Below are positions 1 to 13,000 of a stretch of DNA of 64,000 nucleotides, one piece after another; position 1 is the first letter of the stretch, and every line of letters starts with the position of its first letter. A program made the position numbers and the translations under genes. The notes beneath the pieces are model-generated. The model did no database searches and was not told the DNA's origin. It saw only the letters and a list, made by a program, of their open reading frames with translations. The DNA is from Pogonophryne albipinna (Eukaryota > Chordata > Actinopteri > Perciformes > Artedidraconidae), in the NCBI GenBank assembly GCA_028583405.1, contig CM053264.1, positions 12,660,787-12,724,786 of the forward strand, in the 5' to 3' direction.

Positions 1-78
1 TTTGTGGAGTTAGGTGGTCCGCGAGTGTTTTTTTATTGGTTAAGTGGTCCTTGCTATGAACAAGTTTGAGAACCACTG
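1..78. mobile_element. right end of a hAT-type DNA transposon, cut by the window edge
   Basis: The stretch ends in 'agtttgagaaccactg', the reverse complement of the CAGTGGTTCTCAAACT terminus common to many vertebrate hAT (Charlie-like) elements. The following 8 bases, 'gtctagag', would be the target duplication, but the left end lies outside the window, so this cannot be verified. Confidence 0.55.
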
Positions 79-1193
79 GTCTAGAGGAAGAAGTGAGAGG
101 TGGAAAGGCTGAGGTTTGCATCTCATCTCTAAAAATAATGACACTTAAATGTGCAGATTTGATGTGCAACACACAACTCTGCATTTGGCTCTACTGTAAG
201 TCTTGTTGATGAGAATGTGAAATAATAAGGTGCATCCTTTCAATTCCAATTCTATCTGCTTTTTCTAGCCAGGTATCGGTGATAACACTATTAGCAGAGA
301 AGGCTGATGTCTTTCTCCCAGGTGCCTCCAGGCCAGCATGTCCTGGATCAGTCTGAGCAAAGCATCTACAAAGAGAGGTGCCCAGGGAGCTTCCTACTCA
401 AGCACTAAAATAATCTGAAGTGACCCGCAGCACACGGCCGACAGACCGCTCCAGTGCACATCAGTGATCACAGTTAGCAGAAGCCACAAGGACAGTGTCA
501 TCAGCAAAGAGCAGATAACACCTTCATGTCAGTGAACCAGACTCCCTGCAGACTTACGCCTTTAAACTCTCAGAATGCTACAAGGCAGGAGAGGAGGTTC
601 TGCTGAACTTAAATGCACTTTCTTTCATGGGGAACACAACTCTTACACAGAGGGACCGAATGGCTCGCAGCAGTGACTCTGGCAGTCTGTACTCCCAGAG
701 GAAATATGTTGGGCAGCACATCCAAAATCCTTTCCAAATCCACAACAAAAACACACATGTGGGTATATTCTGTTTGATTTGTCAACAACAGCCACCTGTT
801 AAATGCATCTCCTAATGTATCTCCATCTGTCTGATTTATGAGAGATACTGGACACAGGAATAAAGTGAGACGTTGCCACAAGCAAATCATTTTAACTGCA
901 TACCAATGACCGTAAACTACAGCGAGGCTGTGAAATAGGTTGTTGGTTCCTTTTATTAGGCGGGAGGCACTGTGTGTTTATAGGTGTGAGTGTGTATAGG
1001 TGTGAGTATGTGTTTGTGCGCGAGGGAAATCAATATTTCATCTCATCAGTGTTTATCAGAAGCGCCATGCAGTAAATATCACTGATGGATGGATAGCGAT
1101 GGGGTGGGAGAATGCACATTACTCTAGCAGGTCAAGTCTTATACCCAGACAGACAGACAAAAATAATTGGCAGATATAAGTATTTTGTCCTCA
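79..1193. other. non-coding stretch, nothing recognised
   Basis: Both strands have only short open frames without family resemblance or splice context. There are (TG)-rich patches near 970-1020. No gene is supported. Confidence 0.5.
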
Positions 1194-1454
<261 letters not shown>

Positions 1455-1790
1455 CAGTGGGTAACCCTGAGTAATCCGCAGCCTCCTCTGTCTCTCCAGC
1501 AGCTGTGTCGCTCATCCCTCCTGCACATGTGTGTGATCTCGGAGGGATTCGACAGTGATGATAGCCGACAGATTATTACTCGCCGTGTGCACTCATGCTC
1601 ACATATATAGGTTAAAGCGACCCACTGTGGGCGTTTACAATGCAGATATACAGGGTTGCCTCACACTACATGACTGAACAAATTATTCAGTGATTATTTG
1701 GCACATTTGCAAATATTTTTGATGATTAAATACTTTTGAGCAGTTGCAGAAAAATCCATTTAGATTGAAATCAAACTGAATATATCTGTT

Positions 1791-1792
1791 TG

Positions 1793-1875
<83 letters not shown>
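1791..1875. repeat. (TG)n microsatellite
   Basis: About 80 bp of TG dinucleotides with one early 'gcg' interruption. It lies about 340 bp from the preceding CA tract, in the opposite phase. Confidence 0.97.
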
Positions 1876-1878
<3 letters not shown>

Positions 1879-4800
1879 AAGGCATGTGGGTGGAATACAA
1901 ATCCATCAGGTGAAACACAGTTGCATTGAGAGTGGGAATGTACGGTGCGTGCAGGAGCGTCTGTGCTTGTGTTCATGTATGAATGCAGCTCTACTTGCAC
2001 ATGCATGCATATTTCACATACTGCAACCTAGTATTGATGGCGTAAGCATTATACCCTGTGCTGCATAGGAACATTACACTTTTAAAATCTTGCTTCGACT
2101 AACTAACTAAGGGCATTTGAGATTGGACCAAATAAAGACAGTTTATTAAACCAAAAGTAAATAACTATGAATGTTTGTACAACATGTCATGCAGGCGATT
2201 CTCTAACTCCTGATACAGAACAACAAATGTGAGCCTCATAGAAAAGTATGAAATATGTGTTGGTATAACATCAGATAATACTGAGTTATTTCAGTCTGAA
2301 GTGAAGTGGTGGTGTGACTATCTCTAGCATGTCATCACAGAAAGTGAAGGAGAGAAAATGTGAAAAACCTGCTGCAACAAATTGGCCTTACTCCAATGCT
2401 ACACAAAGAAACTACATACAACTATGCACCAAAAGGAAAACTAAATACAGTAGGTTCTGCGAGGATACGCTGAGCATGCTATCCCAGCTCGGGCTTAGCG
2501 AGCTGACCATTAGCTAAGCTTTCTGCCCGAGCTATGGAAGCCAGTAGGTCAGCCTGCACTGAAAGCCTGTTGAGTTCACTGCCATCCAACCAGCAAAGCT
2601 CTATAAGCGGTCGGAAGTAGACCGTGACTCTGGAGCCCGAGGGCCGGGAAAGTGGGCTGGTGACAGGACAATTGCTGTGTGCAGTGCTGGAGAGGAAGGG
2701 GAGAGACCTGGGCAGGTGGAGAGCAGGAGAAAAAACCGTCTGCAGCTTCACAAACTACTGCTGACGGGACGGTGAGCAAGGCACTACACAGGCTGAGTGT
2801 TTATCCTGCAGACAGTATGAAAACATATAGGAAAATGCTGCATGGCTTACACAATTCCAATTTATGAACAGCTTTGTCTACATTTTCCTTTTTTTATCCC
2901 AAGTTATCTTTATTCATCTGTTTATGAGTCCATATGCGATTAAACTTATTGTAGGCTTATATATTTGATTACATGCCGCAGTGCTACAGATCTTTACTTT
3001 TTAATTTAATTTCACACTTTGTTCGGCAATGCAAGCTTATGTTTCCATCCCGATGAAGCAATAAGTATACTTTTAAAAACAATTTGATTCAGTAGAGATG
3101 TGTGAGTGTGTGAAAAGGGTCCCAGAGGCGGCAGGGGCTTGTTAAGAGGAACGTGTTAATCAGAGTTAAAGCTGGCACTTCTACACTAGGTGTTGTTAGA
3201 AAAGAAGCTTCAGAGGTTTGTGATAAAGAAAGAAACACCCTTTGTGTTGCATTGTAAAACGACTGGCCATGAATTAAGACCCTGAATGCAACAGACATCT
3301 CTCAGCACCGATACAGTATCTGACAGTAGTGCAGCCTTTCGTAGAAACCCAGAGCGTAATCTGTATCAGATTAAAACTGTGCTATGGGCCTTAATCCTCC
3401 CCGGAGCGCATACACACACTGATGAAGCACAAATCCCACTTAGGCAGCTCTGAAGCACACTTTAATTGAAAGTATTCCACATATTTAAAAGGTGGCTGTC
3501 GCACTGCAGCTTCCATCACTGGAGTTCAGGCGATGGAAATGTATCTGGGATCAGGAACTGAGAAACAACACTGCATTATATCCTCTGATAAACTACCACA
3601 TGATATTTATGTACATACATTGTCTTTCAAATGCATTTCCTAAGCTATAGAATGCATGTTGGACACGTTTCGGTCCTGTAGTGGACATTTCCACTCTTAC
3701 CTTATATGCTTAAACCAAATGCTTCTCAAAACATTGTCTAAAACAACTATATCATTTCCTGAGATGTGCTGTTTTCTCTGCATACTCTAATGAGGGTTTT
3801 ATTCCCAAGCGCTTCAAGGCCACAGAGCTGATTTGGCAGACTATGTTGAAACTACTCCTCTTCTTGCTATTTCGTGACTATTGCGCACACTCCTGCAGAC
3901 TATCCTATACTCTGTGAGACCTGTGTCTTTGAAGCTTCAGATATACATCGTTTTGCACTGTGTTGTCCTTTTTAACCTCTTCCTGACCTCCGAAAGCAAT
4001 TTCTCTAGCGCCCGAGGTCACTCCTGCTGCATGTGCTGCAACACGGAGATGTACCACTAAGTGTGTGGCTTCACAAGAGTGAGCTCCCCATCATCACTTG
4101 ACTCCATGGATTAGACGATAGTGAAATTGAGTGCCAGGGTTAAATCAAGTCGTAGCTGGTTTGACCGACGCCACGCCTGAGGAGATGGAGACGCGTGAGT
4201 AACATCCGCTGTATCTTTAAATAAATCAGAAAAGCGCTCAGAGCAGAATGGGATGTCAGGGTTTAGGGAATAGAATCAGAATACAACCTGAAATACAGAA
4301 CCTGGGCTTCAACTCTGAATAACAAAGGTAGTCACAACACTGAAAACTACACGTGACAATTACAATGAATACTAAAAATTGCATGTCAGATTTAAATTCT
4401 CTGCAGGAAGGCTTTAGATAATAAAAGTGTATACCCCCCGTGCTTTCTAATTGATTTCAAGGTTTTCCTGAGCCTTTGGAAGACGAGGCAGAGTCAAAAA
4501 ATGTCTTTAAAATCTCTTCTTATAACTTGAATTTGACTGTAAAGCCTTCACCTTGGATCACTCTACCTGCCTTTCACTGCATGAATTCATTCGTTACATA
4601 ACTCCTGATTCATCACATTGTCTTCCATTATATTAGTTCTTTATCTTTCTCAGCTGCAGTTTTGTACATTTCTGATGAAAAGCTCTCTATTCAGGGTTGA
4701 TATACAATGATGGAGGCAGGCATGGTAGGAAAGATTTTCGGCACAGATTGATTGGACACTGAACAACAGACTCATGGTGTACAGCACAGTGGAGGAGACA

Positions 4801-5433
4801 CTGACATGGTAGCCTGATATCTTTAGAAGTTAATGCACGGGCGTAATTGCCTTTTGGTGATGAAATCTGAGGGACTGTCAGCGCCGCCTGTTCCTCAGAA
4901 AACCTCAGGGGCTTACTCTAAATGCTAGAAACTTCATTTGTATCTCAGTAAAGTATATTCAGAATATTTACTTTTTGTATTGATGCTTTTACAACATTTC
5001 TGCACAAGAGAAACACTTCTTATTCTATCTACACTGATAAGACAACATACATACATAGAGCGCTTTAGGCATCCTAAACAGCTCCACAAAAAGCCCTTAT
5101 TTCAGGCATCCAACAAAAACCCCCTTGACTTCAACACAAGCGAACCGAAGTGCAAACATGCCGACTCGTTCCTCCGTTCTACGACTGATTCCTGCAGCAC
5201 TGTAAGTGTCACACACACAATATTTAAATGCTGGTAATTTGACTCATATCTCCATTAACCTTTGTTAAACAGTTGTCTGTCGATGTTACGTTCCCTCCTA
5301 ACTAGGGGTACAAAGGGAAGTAACAAAACACCAAAATAACCGGGCGAGAGCAAAAGGAGAGGAAACTGTCTACTGAAGCCACAAAGTGATGTTTTAAAAA
5401 AATTACCTACCCCACCTTTAAATGTGACTATTT
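1876..5433. other. non-coding stretch, nothing recognised
   Basis: No exon-like open frame with splice sites and no recognised transposon. A minus frame near 2479-2751 is open for 90 codons, but its sequence resembles no family I know and it has no supporting context. Confidence 0.45.
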
Positions 5434-5480
5434 AGGGAGTGACACCTGATTTGGGAGTGACTCCAAATCAGGTGTGTTTA
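5434..5480. repeat. short inverted repeat
   Basis: 'acacctgatttgg' near 5442 is followed about 7 bases later by 'ccaaatcaggtgt'. The pair is flanked by 'tttaaat' on both sides (near 5418 and 5477). It looks like the collapsed ends of a small terminal-inverted-repeat element. Confidence 0.6.
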
Positions 5481-5734
5481 AATAGGGTAAACATAAGCAT
5501 TAAAAAACTAGACATGGTGTCATTTCATTTTGGTTGACACTGTATGCATAAAAGCCAAAGAGGGGTTAAGCCAAAAATGCACAAAAGACAAAATAATGAA
5601 TAATCTACATCTTATTTTCAATGTTCTTAGATTTCTTTCAGAAATACAAAGGTTAGTTTAGTAATAATAATCCTTATATGTATTACAAATACACATTACA
5701 CATACAGATCAAACATACAACGTACAATGGTCAT

Positions 5735-6076
5735 GTACTGTGGACAATACCTACAGGAGCAAGTTCAGGTGAAGTGTCTTGCCCAAGGACACAATGGCTT
5801 TACAGATGCAGCGGCGGCGGGTTTCACCCCCTTGATCTGATAGTCAATACACAGCGCACTGCGCGACACCGGCCATCTTCACACCTCGAAGTCATCAAGG
5901 CGCTTTTACAAGTACACATTGATATCAAATTGATAGCAAATTCGGGTGAAGTGTCTTGCCCAAGGACACAACGGCCTGACGCAGTGGCGGCGGGAGCGGG
6001 TTTCGAACTGGAGTTCCCAAACGCCCCCTTGAGCTGATGATCAAACGCACAGCCCACTGCGCCACTCCGTCCCCTA
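5735..6076 (-). mobile_element. two tandem copies of a tRNA-derived SINE
   Basis: On the minus strand the right-hand copy starts near 6076 with a tRNA-like head: an A-box-like 'tggcgcagtggg' and a B-box-like 'gttcgaaaccc'. It is followed by the body motif 'tgtccttgggcaagacac', which recurs in the left copy near 5770-5795. Related copies lie at 19.5 kb and, on the other strand, at 54.9 kb. The shared head and body argue for a retroposed family rather than real tRNA genes. Confidence 0.65.
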
Positions 6077-7244
6077 ATGAAGCTGTGTGGGATCTTAGCA
6101 CGACAGCACTACAAAGGTAAAGCATTAATATTGCTCACTAAATATTCCTCTTTATTGCAAACAGACGCCTGAACAATTAGGAGTTTATAGAAATGTGCGC
6201 TCTAATGAACTCAGCAGTTTTGATAGCTTGAATAATTTGCTATTACTGCTGGATGAGGAAACATGCATTCATTAAATGAACTTTACTTTCTGAAACATCG
6301 ATTATAGAAACATGAGACCAGAAGAAGGAAAAAAACACTCGTCAAGGTCAAGTTGAATTTAACTCGACAGCAGAGAGAGCTTTAAGTCTCCGAGGAGTTT
6401 CTCTCAAGCGTCTGTCAGATAAAAACCTAAAGTGAGAGCTGGAGGTGGGGGATGTTGTAACTAAAGGTAGTTGTTAAAATGAAGCTCTGATGCTAAAAAG
6501 GCAGATGGAGAGGAGAGGAGCCAGACGTAAAAACAGATAGCAAATAGTCATTTTAGTACCAGGCGTGCACTGAGCTTTACATGGGGGATTTGACCTTGTG
6601 CTCTCTGGGCGATGATCAGTAGATCAGTGCATTCAATTGTTTTTGGGCGTCTGTTTTACACAGGTAGGAGGAATATTTAGCTTTAAAAACACGATGATAA
6701 GACTGTGTGGTATTCATTAGTACTCTGTGTATGTGTAGTGGAGCGCAGCAAATATTGCATATTAGCAGAAGAAACGCTGTAGTGTAATTTGTCACAGGAT
6801 GAGACAGAAATGCAAACACTTTGACTTCATCACCTCCTCCTACCTGAGAAAAACAAGTTGATATAAGTCCATGGTTAGCATGCAAATTACATTTCACTCA
6901 GCTCTACTAATGGGCTTTAATACAATGTCTCTGTAATGAATCCTTTCTACGACCAATTATTTTAAATTATTGTACTTCTAATTGCAATATTGTTTAACGT
7001 CTCACTGTCTAAGTGTGCATTTAGCCGCATATCGTCACATAAGGTATAATTAAGGCAGGTAAGGCAATTCAAATAATCATAATTAGCCGCCAGGAGAGCT
7101 GCATTTAAACCTTAGAAATAAGTATATCTTTGAATATAATGTTTCTTTTGCTTACTGTATGTCAAGATTAATTAATCCAGACAGCATGCACGTTTTCAAG
7201 GACGCCACATCTGGCACTCGTATTTTTTTGTCATACTTCTAACA
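6077..7244. other. non-coding stretch, nothing recognised
   Basis: AT-rich sequence with many stops in all frames. The only longer frame (minus, 6616-6897) has no family resemblance. Confidence 0.45.
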
Positions 7245-8180
7245 ATTCAATTCAAAACCTTTATTTATCCAGGTAAAATCCCATTGAGATCAATGATCTC
7301 TTTTTCAAGGGAGACCTGCAGCAGTAGGTTCCACAAGAAGACATAAAAACATAAACAACAGAACAACAAAAGGACATCATACAGCAAAATGTACAGGGAT
7401 TACAATTTACATATTTAACCACATGTACAGGTACCAACAGCATCTGATTGTGTAGCATCCAACCGAGCTTTAAAAACATGTAATGGTACTAGCTTGGTAA
7501 TTTTCCATTCTTTTTGCAGACTGTTCCATGTTAGTGGAGCTGTACATCTAAAAGCTTTCTTCCCTAAGACAGTCCTAGCACTTGGCACATTTAATAAAAC
7601 CACAGCATGCGATCTCAGGCAATAAGTACTTTCAATTCGCAGAGAGATCAGGGAGCAGATATAAGATGGTAGTTTAGCCAACATGGCTTTGTAAATGAAA
7701 AAGTACCAGTGACTGAGCCTCCGTACAGTAAGTGATGGCATAACCGCCTTGGTATACAGGGTACAGTGATGCGTAAGTGCTTTACAATTTGTCAAAAATC
7801 TCAGTGCACTGTGATACGCAGCATCTAACTTGCTCAGGTAATGGGCAGGTGCATTCATATATAACAAATCACCATAGTCCAGCACAGGTCAAAAGGTCAC
7901 AGAGCCTTTTCCTGGCCTCAAGCGAGAAACAGGACTTATTCCTGAAAAAGAAACCGAGCCTAACCCTCAGCTTTTTAAGCAGGTTATTTACATGAAATGT
8001 AAAAGTGAGACAGTCATCAAGCCAGATACCAAGGTATTTGTAACAGGTGACAACTTCAAGTTGTATTCCTTGCGTAGTTACAATATCCAAAGCAGTCTCC
8101 GGTGTATTTGTAGCTTTAGCTTTAGAAAAGAGCATTACTAACATGCTGTGGTGATGGAAAAACACCACATACAAAAAGTT
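7245..8180 (-). mobile_element. 5'-truncated LINE: C-terminal reverse transcriptase fragment and 3' end
   Basis: Read on the minus strand, the fragment encodes the C-terminal part of a fish non-LTR retrotransposon polyprotein. Recognisable pieces are YKYLGIWLDD and FFFRNKSCFS from about 8045 down to 7920, then LDYGDLLY, HHCTLYTK and RRLSHWYFFIYKAMLAKLPSY from about 7880 to 7670. The 3' end near 7245-7310 carries 'ggtctcccttgaaaaagaga' and ends in a 'ggataaataaagg'-type tail. A frameshift near 7870-7885 separates two otherwise open frames, so the copy is dead. The endonuclease and the catalytic palm of the RT are missing, which fits ordinary 5' truncation at insertion. Confidence 0.85.
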
Positions 8181-9262
8181 AAAAAGTAGTCCCTGCCAAT
8201 CAGCATCTTACAGAGAAACTTGTTAAGGTGGACACAAATGTGCAGCAGCATGAAAACACTTTGAACAACTCAAATGTTCGCAGCAGTGGTACATAATGTA
8301 CTGTAAGGCGAGTAAATGATACAACAGTATACACTCTGAAGCTCTGAAGGATTCTCAAACTCCCCTGGTAGAGGACCGAGCTCTTCATCGCTGCTGAGGG
8401 CATCCACACCGGACAGTTCATGCAGTCATATATAGAGAGTAATTAGGAACAGTGTTAAGAAGACCTAGAGCATCCATATGTCTCAAAACCAACAACTTCC
8501 CTATCCTTTTCTTTGTGTTGACCACATCTCCCAATCTCAGAGGATCTACCCTGCGTACAAACAAATCAAATGAGAGTAAGGAAGGGTTTGTTGTCCCACA
8601 GTCTCTCACTGGGAATACTGTGTTTCTAGCTCAGTAATTGGATACATGACTCGGAGCCTGTAAAGCTCTCTTCCCTGTGTTTGTGCTGCGGTTACTGAGA
8701 TAATTAGCGGTAAACAAGAAGCTAGTAACCACACTTGTGATTGTCTTGTGTGGTTTTGTGTCTTACATAAAATAACAGCTTATCCAAAAGCACTCATGCA
8801 TTGGTAACAGTTGTTGAAAGTAATGCTTCCCTCTCGGCTCTCCAGTGGAGCGGGTGGAGTCCTTAAGAGTCGGTGCCTCTCAGGTGTTTATTGAGAACAT
8901 GTGTGAGCATTCGAGTCATATGGTGGAGCTTTGGATTGTCTACTTGAGTTACTGAGAGTTGGCTTTCATTGAAACGCAACTGATGTTGAGACCATTTAGG
9001 GTTTCTAATTATCTTCCACTACTGAAGACAGATATAAGACTAGTATTTATTGATCCTGTCCTTACAGTCTGGTCAGAGGATTAACCTACTCTAATGACCC
9101 TTATTAAAAAGGACTGTCAATGATACTACAGAAACATGGCAATGATACTGTGCTGTTGTGAACTCGCTTTCAGCAAAGCACTCTCTTAAGGCATTATTAT
9201 GGATATTGTTTGGGAGTATCAACCTCCTTTTTTCTAGAAATGTCATTCAAACAAATCAAATA
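8181..9262. other. non-coding stretch, nothing recognised
   Basis: Two short opposing frames at 8418-8637 overlap each other and have no resemblance to known proteins. No other structure was seen. Confidence 0.45.
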
Positions 9263-10085
9263 CACTGAACAAAAATATACACGCAACACTTTTGTTTTTG
9301 CTCCCATTTTTCATGAGATGAACTCAAAGATCTAAAACATTTTCTATTTACACAAAATAACCATTTCTCTCAAATATTGTTCACAAATCTGAAAGAATCT
9401 GTGATAGTGAGCACTTCTCCTTTGCCGAGATAATCCATCCCACCTCACAGGTGTGGCATATCAAGATGCTGATTAGACAGCATGATTATTGCACAGGTGT
9501 GCCTTAGGCTGGCCACAATAAAAGGCCACTCTGAAACGTGCAGTTTTGCTTTATTGGGGGGGTCTGGGGGGGTCCGAAAACCAGGCAGTATCTGGTGTGA
9601 GGGGTAGGGGTAGGGTTAGGGGTAGGGTTAGGTTGTGAATCGAGTGGCCTGTGTTCGTCGTCCATAACATACGCCTGCCCATACCATAACAACCCCACCA
9701 CCATGGGCCACTCGATTCACAACATTACCCTACCCCTACCCCTAACCCTAACCCTACCCCTCACACCAGATACTGACTGGTTTTCGGACCCCCCCAATAA
9801 AGCAAAACTGCACGTTTCAGAGTGGCCTTTTATTGTGGCCAGCCTAAGGCACACCTGTGCAATAATCATGCTGTCTAATCAGCATCTTGATATGCCACAC
9901 CTGTGAGGTGGGATGGATTATCTCGGCAAAGGAGAAGTGCTCACTATCACAGATTCTTTCAGATTTGTGAACAATATTTGAGAGAAATGGTTATTTTGTG
10001 TATATAGAAAATGTTTTAGATCTTTGAGTTCATCTCATGAAAAATGGGAGCAAAAACAAAAGTGTTGCGTTTATATTTTTGTGAA
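9263..10085. mobile_element. palindromic (fold-back) DNA transposon, copy A
   Basis: Begins 'cactgaacaaaaatata' and reads as two inverted arms of roughly 380 bp meeting in a short unpaired centre near 9660-9700. The same arm features occur in both orientations: 'tgagatgaactcaaagatct', 'gccgagataatccatccc', 'ggccacaataaaaggccact'. The left inner arm holds 'taggggtagggttagg'-type telomere-like repeats (9600-9635), and the right inner arm holds the complement (9724-9760). The right terminus has drifted ('gtgaagc' where copy B has 'gttcagtg'). No transposase is encoded, so this is a non-autonomous element. The open frames across it are incidental. Confidence 0.85.
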
Positions 10086-13000
10086 GCAAATTGTTTTCAC
10101 AGACAGTTAAAGTGACCTGACATGTGGTCGTTCATCTAACAATCGCTGCCAGTTACTGCTTTGTTTCCATCCCAGCATCCCTCTCACTGCTTCCCTGAAT
10201 GAAGGGGACCTACTCTGAATCACAATCACTTCATTTACCCAGTGAACGAAATAGATAGACAACTGCGTCAGGGGCAAAAGGTGCAGATACTTTGACAAAC
10301 TCGCAATTTCACAGGAGTACTGACACGTATGAAGAAAGGAGAACGGGACATTCTCTAATGAGGAAACGGGAAGTCCTGCACATGCCTGCCAGCAGCACAG
10401 ATTTGGGTCTTGACCCCAACGTCTACTGAAGCTCTACCTTAAAATAGAAAGCACGTCAGAGAAAAACAACCTGTAAATAACTCTTCTGATACAGCAGAGG
10501 TCAAAGAATACAGATGGCTTAGTAAAGGTCCTCTTAACTCTGACTAAGAGGGCCAGAATAGTCCATGTGTATTCAATTCAATGAATCCGAAACATTCTTA
10601 AATTAATTTCTGCCTCTGTATCAGTCTCTTTTTTCATTCAGAAAAAACTAATCCGAGGCCTGCCCAGTCGCCTTGATAGCAAACAGCTTATTTGCTGTTT
10701 GCTTCCCCCCCCCCCCCCATCAAAACATTTGTTTTTCTGTATGGAGAAATGTCAGGGGGATTAATGTGGTCCCTGTTTTGTGTCGGTGGCCTATTTAACG
10801 CTTCAGTGCACACCCCTCACTACCTGGAAATAAAAAGCACAGCGTTGTATGTTTACCGTCAATCTAACTAAACAGAAATCACACATTCACATCCTCTGAA
10901 GTAAATGCATTTCTAGGTATTGATTAGAAGTATATTTCAGATCCTTCGAATCAAAACCACTGTTGAACAAAAGGTAGAAAAATAGGAAGTATCACGTGGT
11001 AGACGGCCATCAACCATTACTCATACTAATGTCTCTACTTTGCAATACAACTCTTTTCAAATCAGCATAGTCCTTTATCATAAGCTCAATTAAATATGTG
11101 CACGCAGAATGAGTCCTGATTATTTAATGAGGCAGAGATTTAGCTCAAGGACATGAACACAGAAATGGACATGTAAATAAACCCGTAGTACAAAACTGTA
11201 CTTAAGTGTGCCCGGACTACTTTTAGCCTTTTTTCTCAGAATCCAGAGTATTAGTGCTCTGTGACATCTGCCTGCTGGATTCTCCCCTCATCTCCACTTT
11301 CACATGTGCTAAGCTAAAGAAACACCCAGTCACCTTTGTCATCTCAGTTTTAGGTTATTGGGAATAAATCATGAAAGAAAATAGTGCTTTTACTGAAGGT
11401 AACGTATACATTAGTGTGATGTTGTTTGATTTGATAAAGCGAACAAATACAAGTCCTCGTCCATCTTTAACGGAGACTCTAAACTCCGTATCGAGCACAC
11501 TACAGGAAATAGGAAACCCCAAAAAGCATCATAGGGCCCCTATGGGTTCTCTGTTGCACACTGTACTGTAGCACGGCTGATTTAACAACCCTGACATTTC
11601 AAAACACGACATTAGCACTGCAAACACAAGACATGAGGGTTATTAAGAGCAATTGAAGTATAGCATGGGATTTAATTATGATGGAGAAAAGAGTAATTAG
11701 CTAAAGTAGAATTTCAGATGTTTGAACAAGATTATTATAAAGAATCACGAATGTTCGTATAGGAAGAAAACTATGTTGACATTTGCACTAAATGCCTGCG
11801 GACAAGTCAGCAGAAAGTAATTCACATTTTTACTTTCATTCAACTCATTATACCTCAAGCGAAAGTGCGTCAAACAAAGAAACCACAGCCACTGCATATA
11901 GCTCACTCTTTCTTTCTATTACAAACAACTTTGGCCTTTTCGGCACTTCAATAACAAGAGTGCGAGTGATAGGTGTCTGATAAGTGAAAAGCCTGTTCAT
12001 ATTCTGTGTGAAAACAGCAAAGAAAACAAGCTAAGTTAAGGAAATAACTGGGCCAAATGGTGAATTCAAAACAAATTCACTTAAAATGCCTTGTTGAGAA
12101 ACTCCCTATGGAGGTAACTTTAGGATTGTAGCCTCTGCAGACCGTTGACATGCACAGAAACCTAAATAACACACTACAGGAAAGAGAAAACCCAAAAAAA
12201 AAACTCTTTAAAATGTGATAGTGGAGAATATAATCCAACAGTGTGCAAAAAAAGAACAAATTATCTTCATTGGTTGAACGAATATTCTTTTATCCATCTA
12301 ACAGATATAACACCATCTAGTATCTGCAAATGGAGCCTTGAGGAAACTTTTGAATGAGGTGATTTGTATCTAAAAGCAATCCACTGAACCTTTGATTTTC
12401 AGTAGAAGTAAAATTGCATGACCAGAGTTTAAGTTTCTCTGATCTGCTTCCATCATAAGTCCGCTGGAGAGGGCGACTCAAGGACACGTCCGTGTTGTGC
12501 AGACTCTCTTAAATACCTCTCACTCAAATGCACCCAATTTCCACAGATGTTAATTTAGGCGGGCTTTCAATGGTTCAGGGCACCTTGCCACTGCCATCGC
12601 CATTACTCGTCTCTATCATAAGGCGTAAAGCAGATTTGCATGACCCTCAGCTGAAGCCTGGGATGATGTCAGGGCTATTACTCTGAAAAAGTTGTTTATA
12701 GTTTACATGGCGGTAAGGCTGAGGGGATTTGATGTCACCTCGACATTTCAGTCCTTCCCTTCCTCTCTTTGGTCGAGCTCAGTCATCCATTTTTTAAACA
12801 TGTTTTTAAAAAAGGAGGAAAACAAGGTCTCAAGAGTTAATGCTTTGTATTCAAAGGCTAAACAAAGCAAGCCGTCAAACATGAACTAAGCCAAAGACTT
12901 TGTTCGACGTTGGACTACAGATATTTCAGCTTTTGACAGAAGTTCCTCGGTTGGCAGTCGATGGAAGGATGTAGCATCTCTGAGGGGCGATTGCTCTGAC

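Noticed and set aside
9600..9760. Interstitial telomere or chromosome-fusion site
   Set aside because: The TAGGG-type tracts are part of a transposon and recur in the copy at 42.8 kb in the same place. They are mostly TAGGGG, not pure TTAGGG.
9504..9906. Pro/Thr- and Leu-rich frames at 9.5-9.9 kb (and 42.6-42.8 kb)
   Set aside because: They are translations of the telomere-like repeats and arms of the palindromic transposon.
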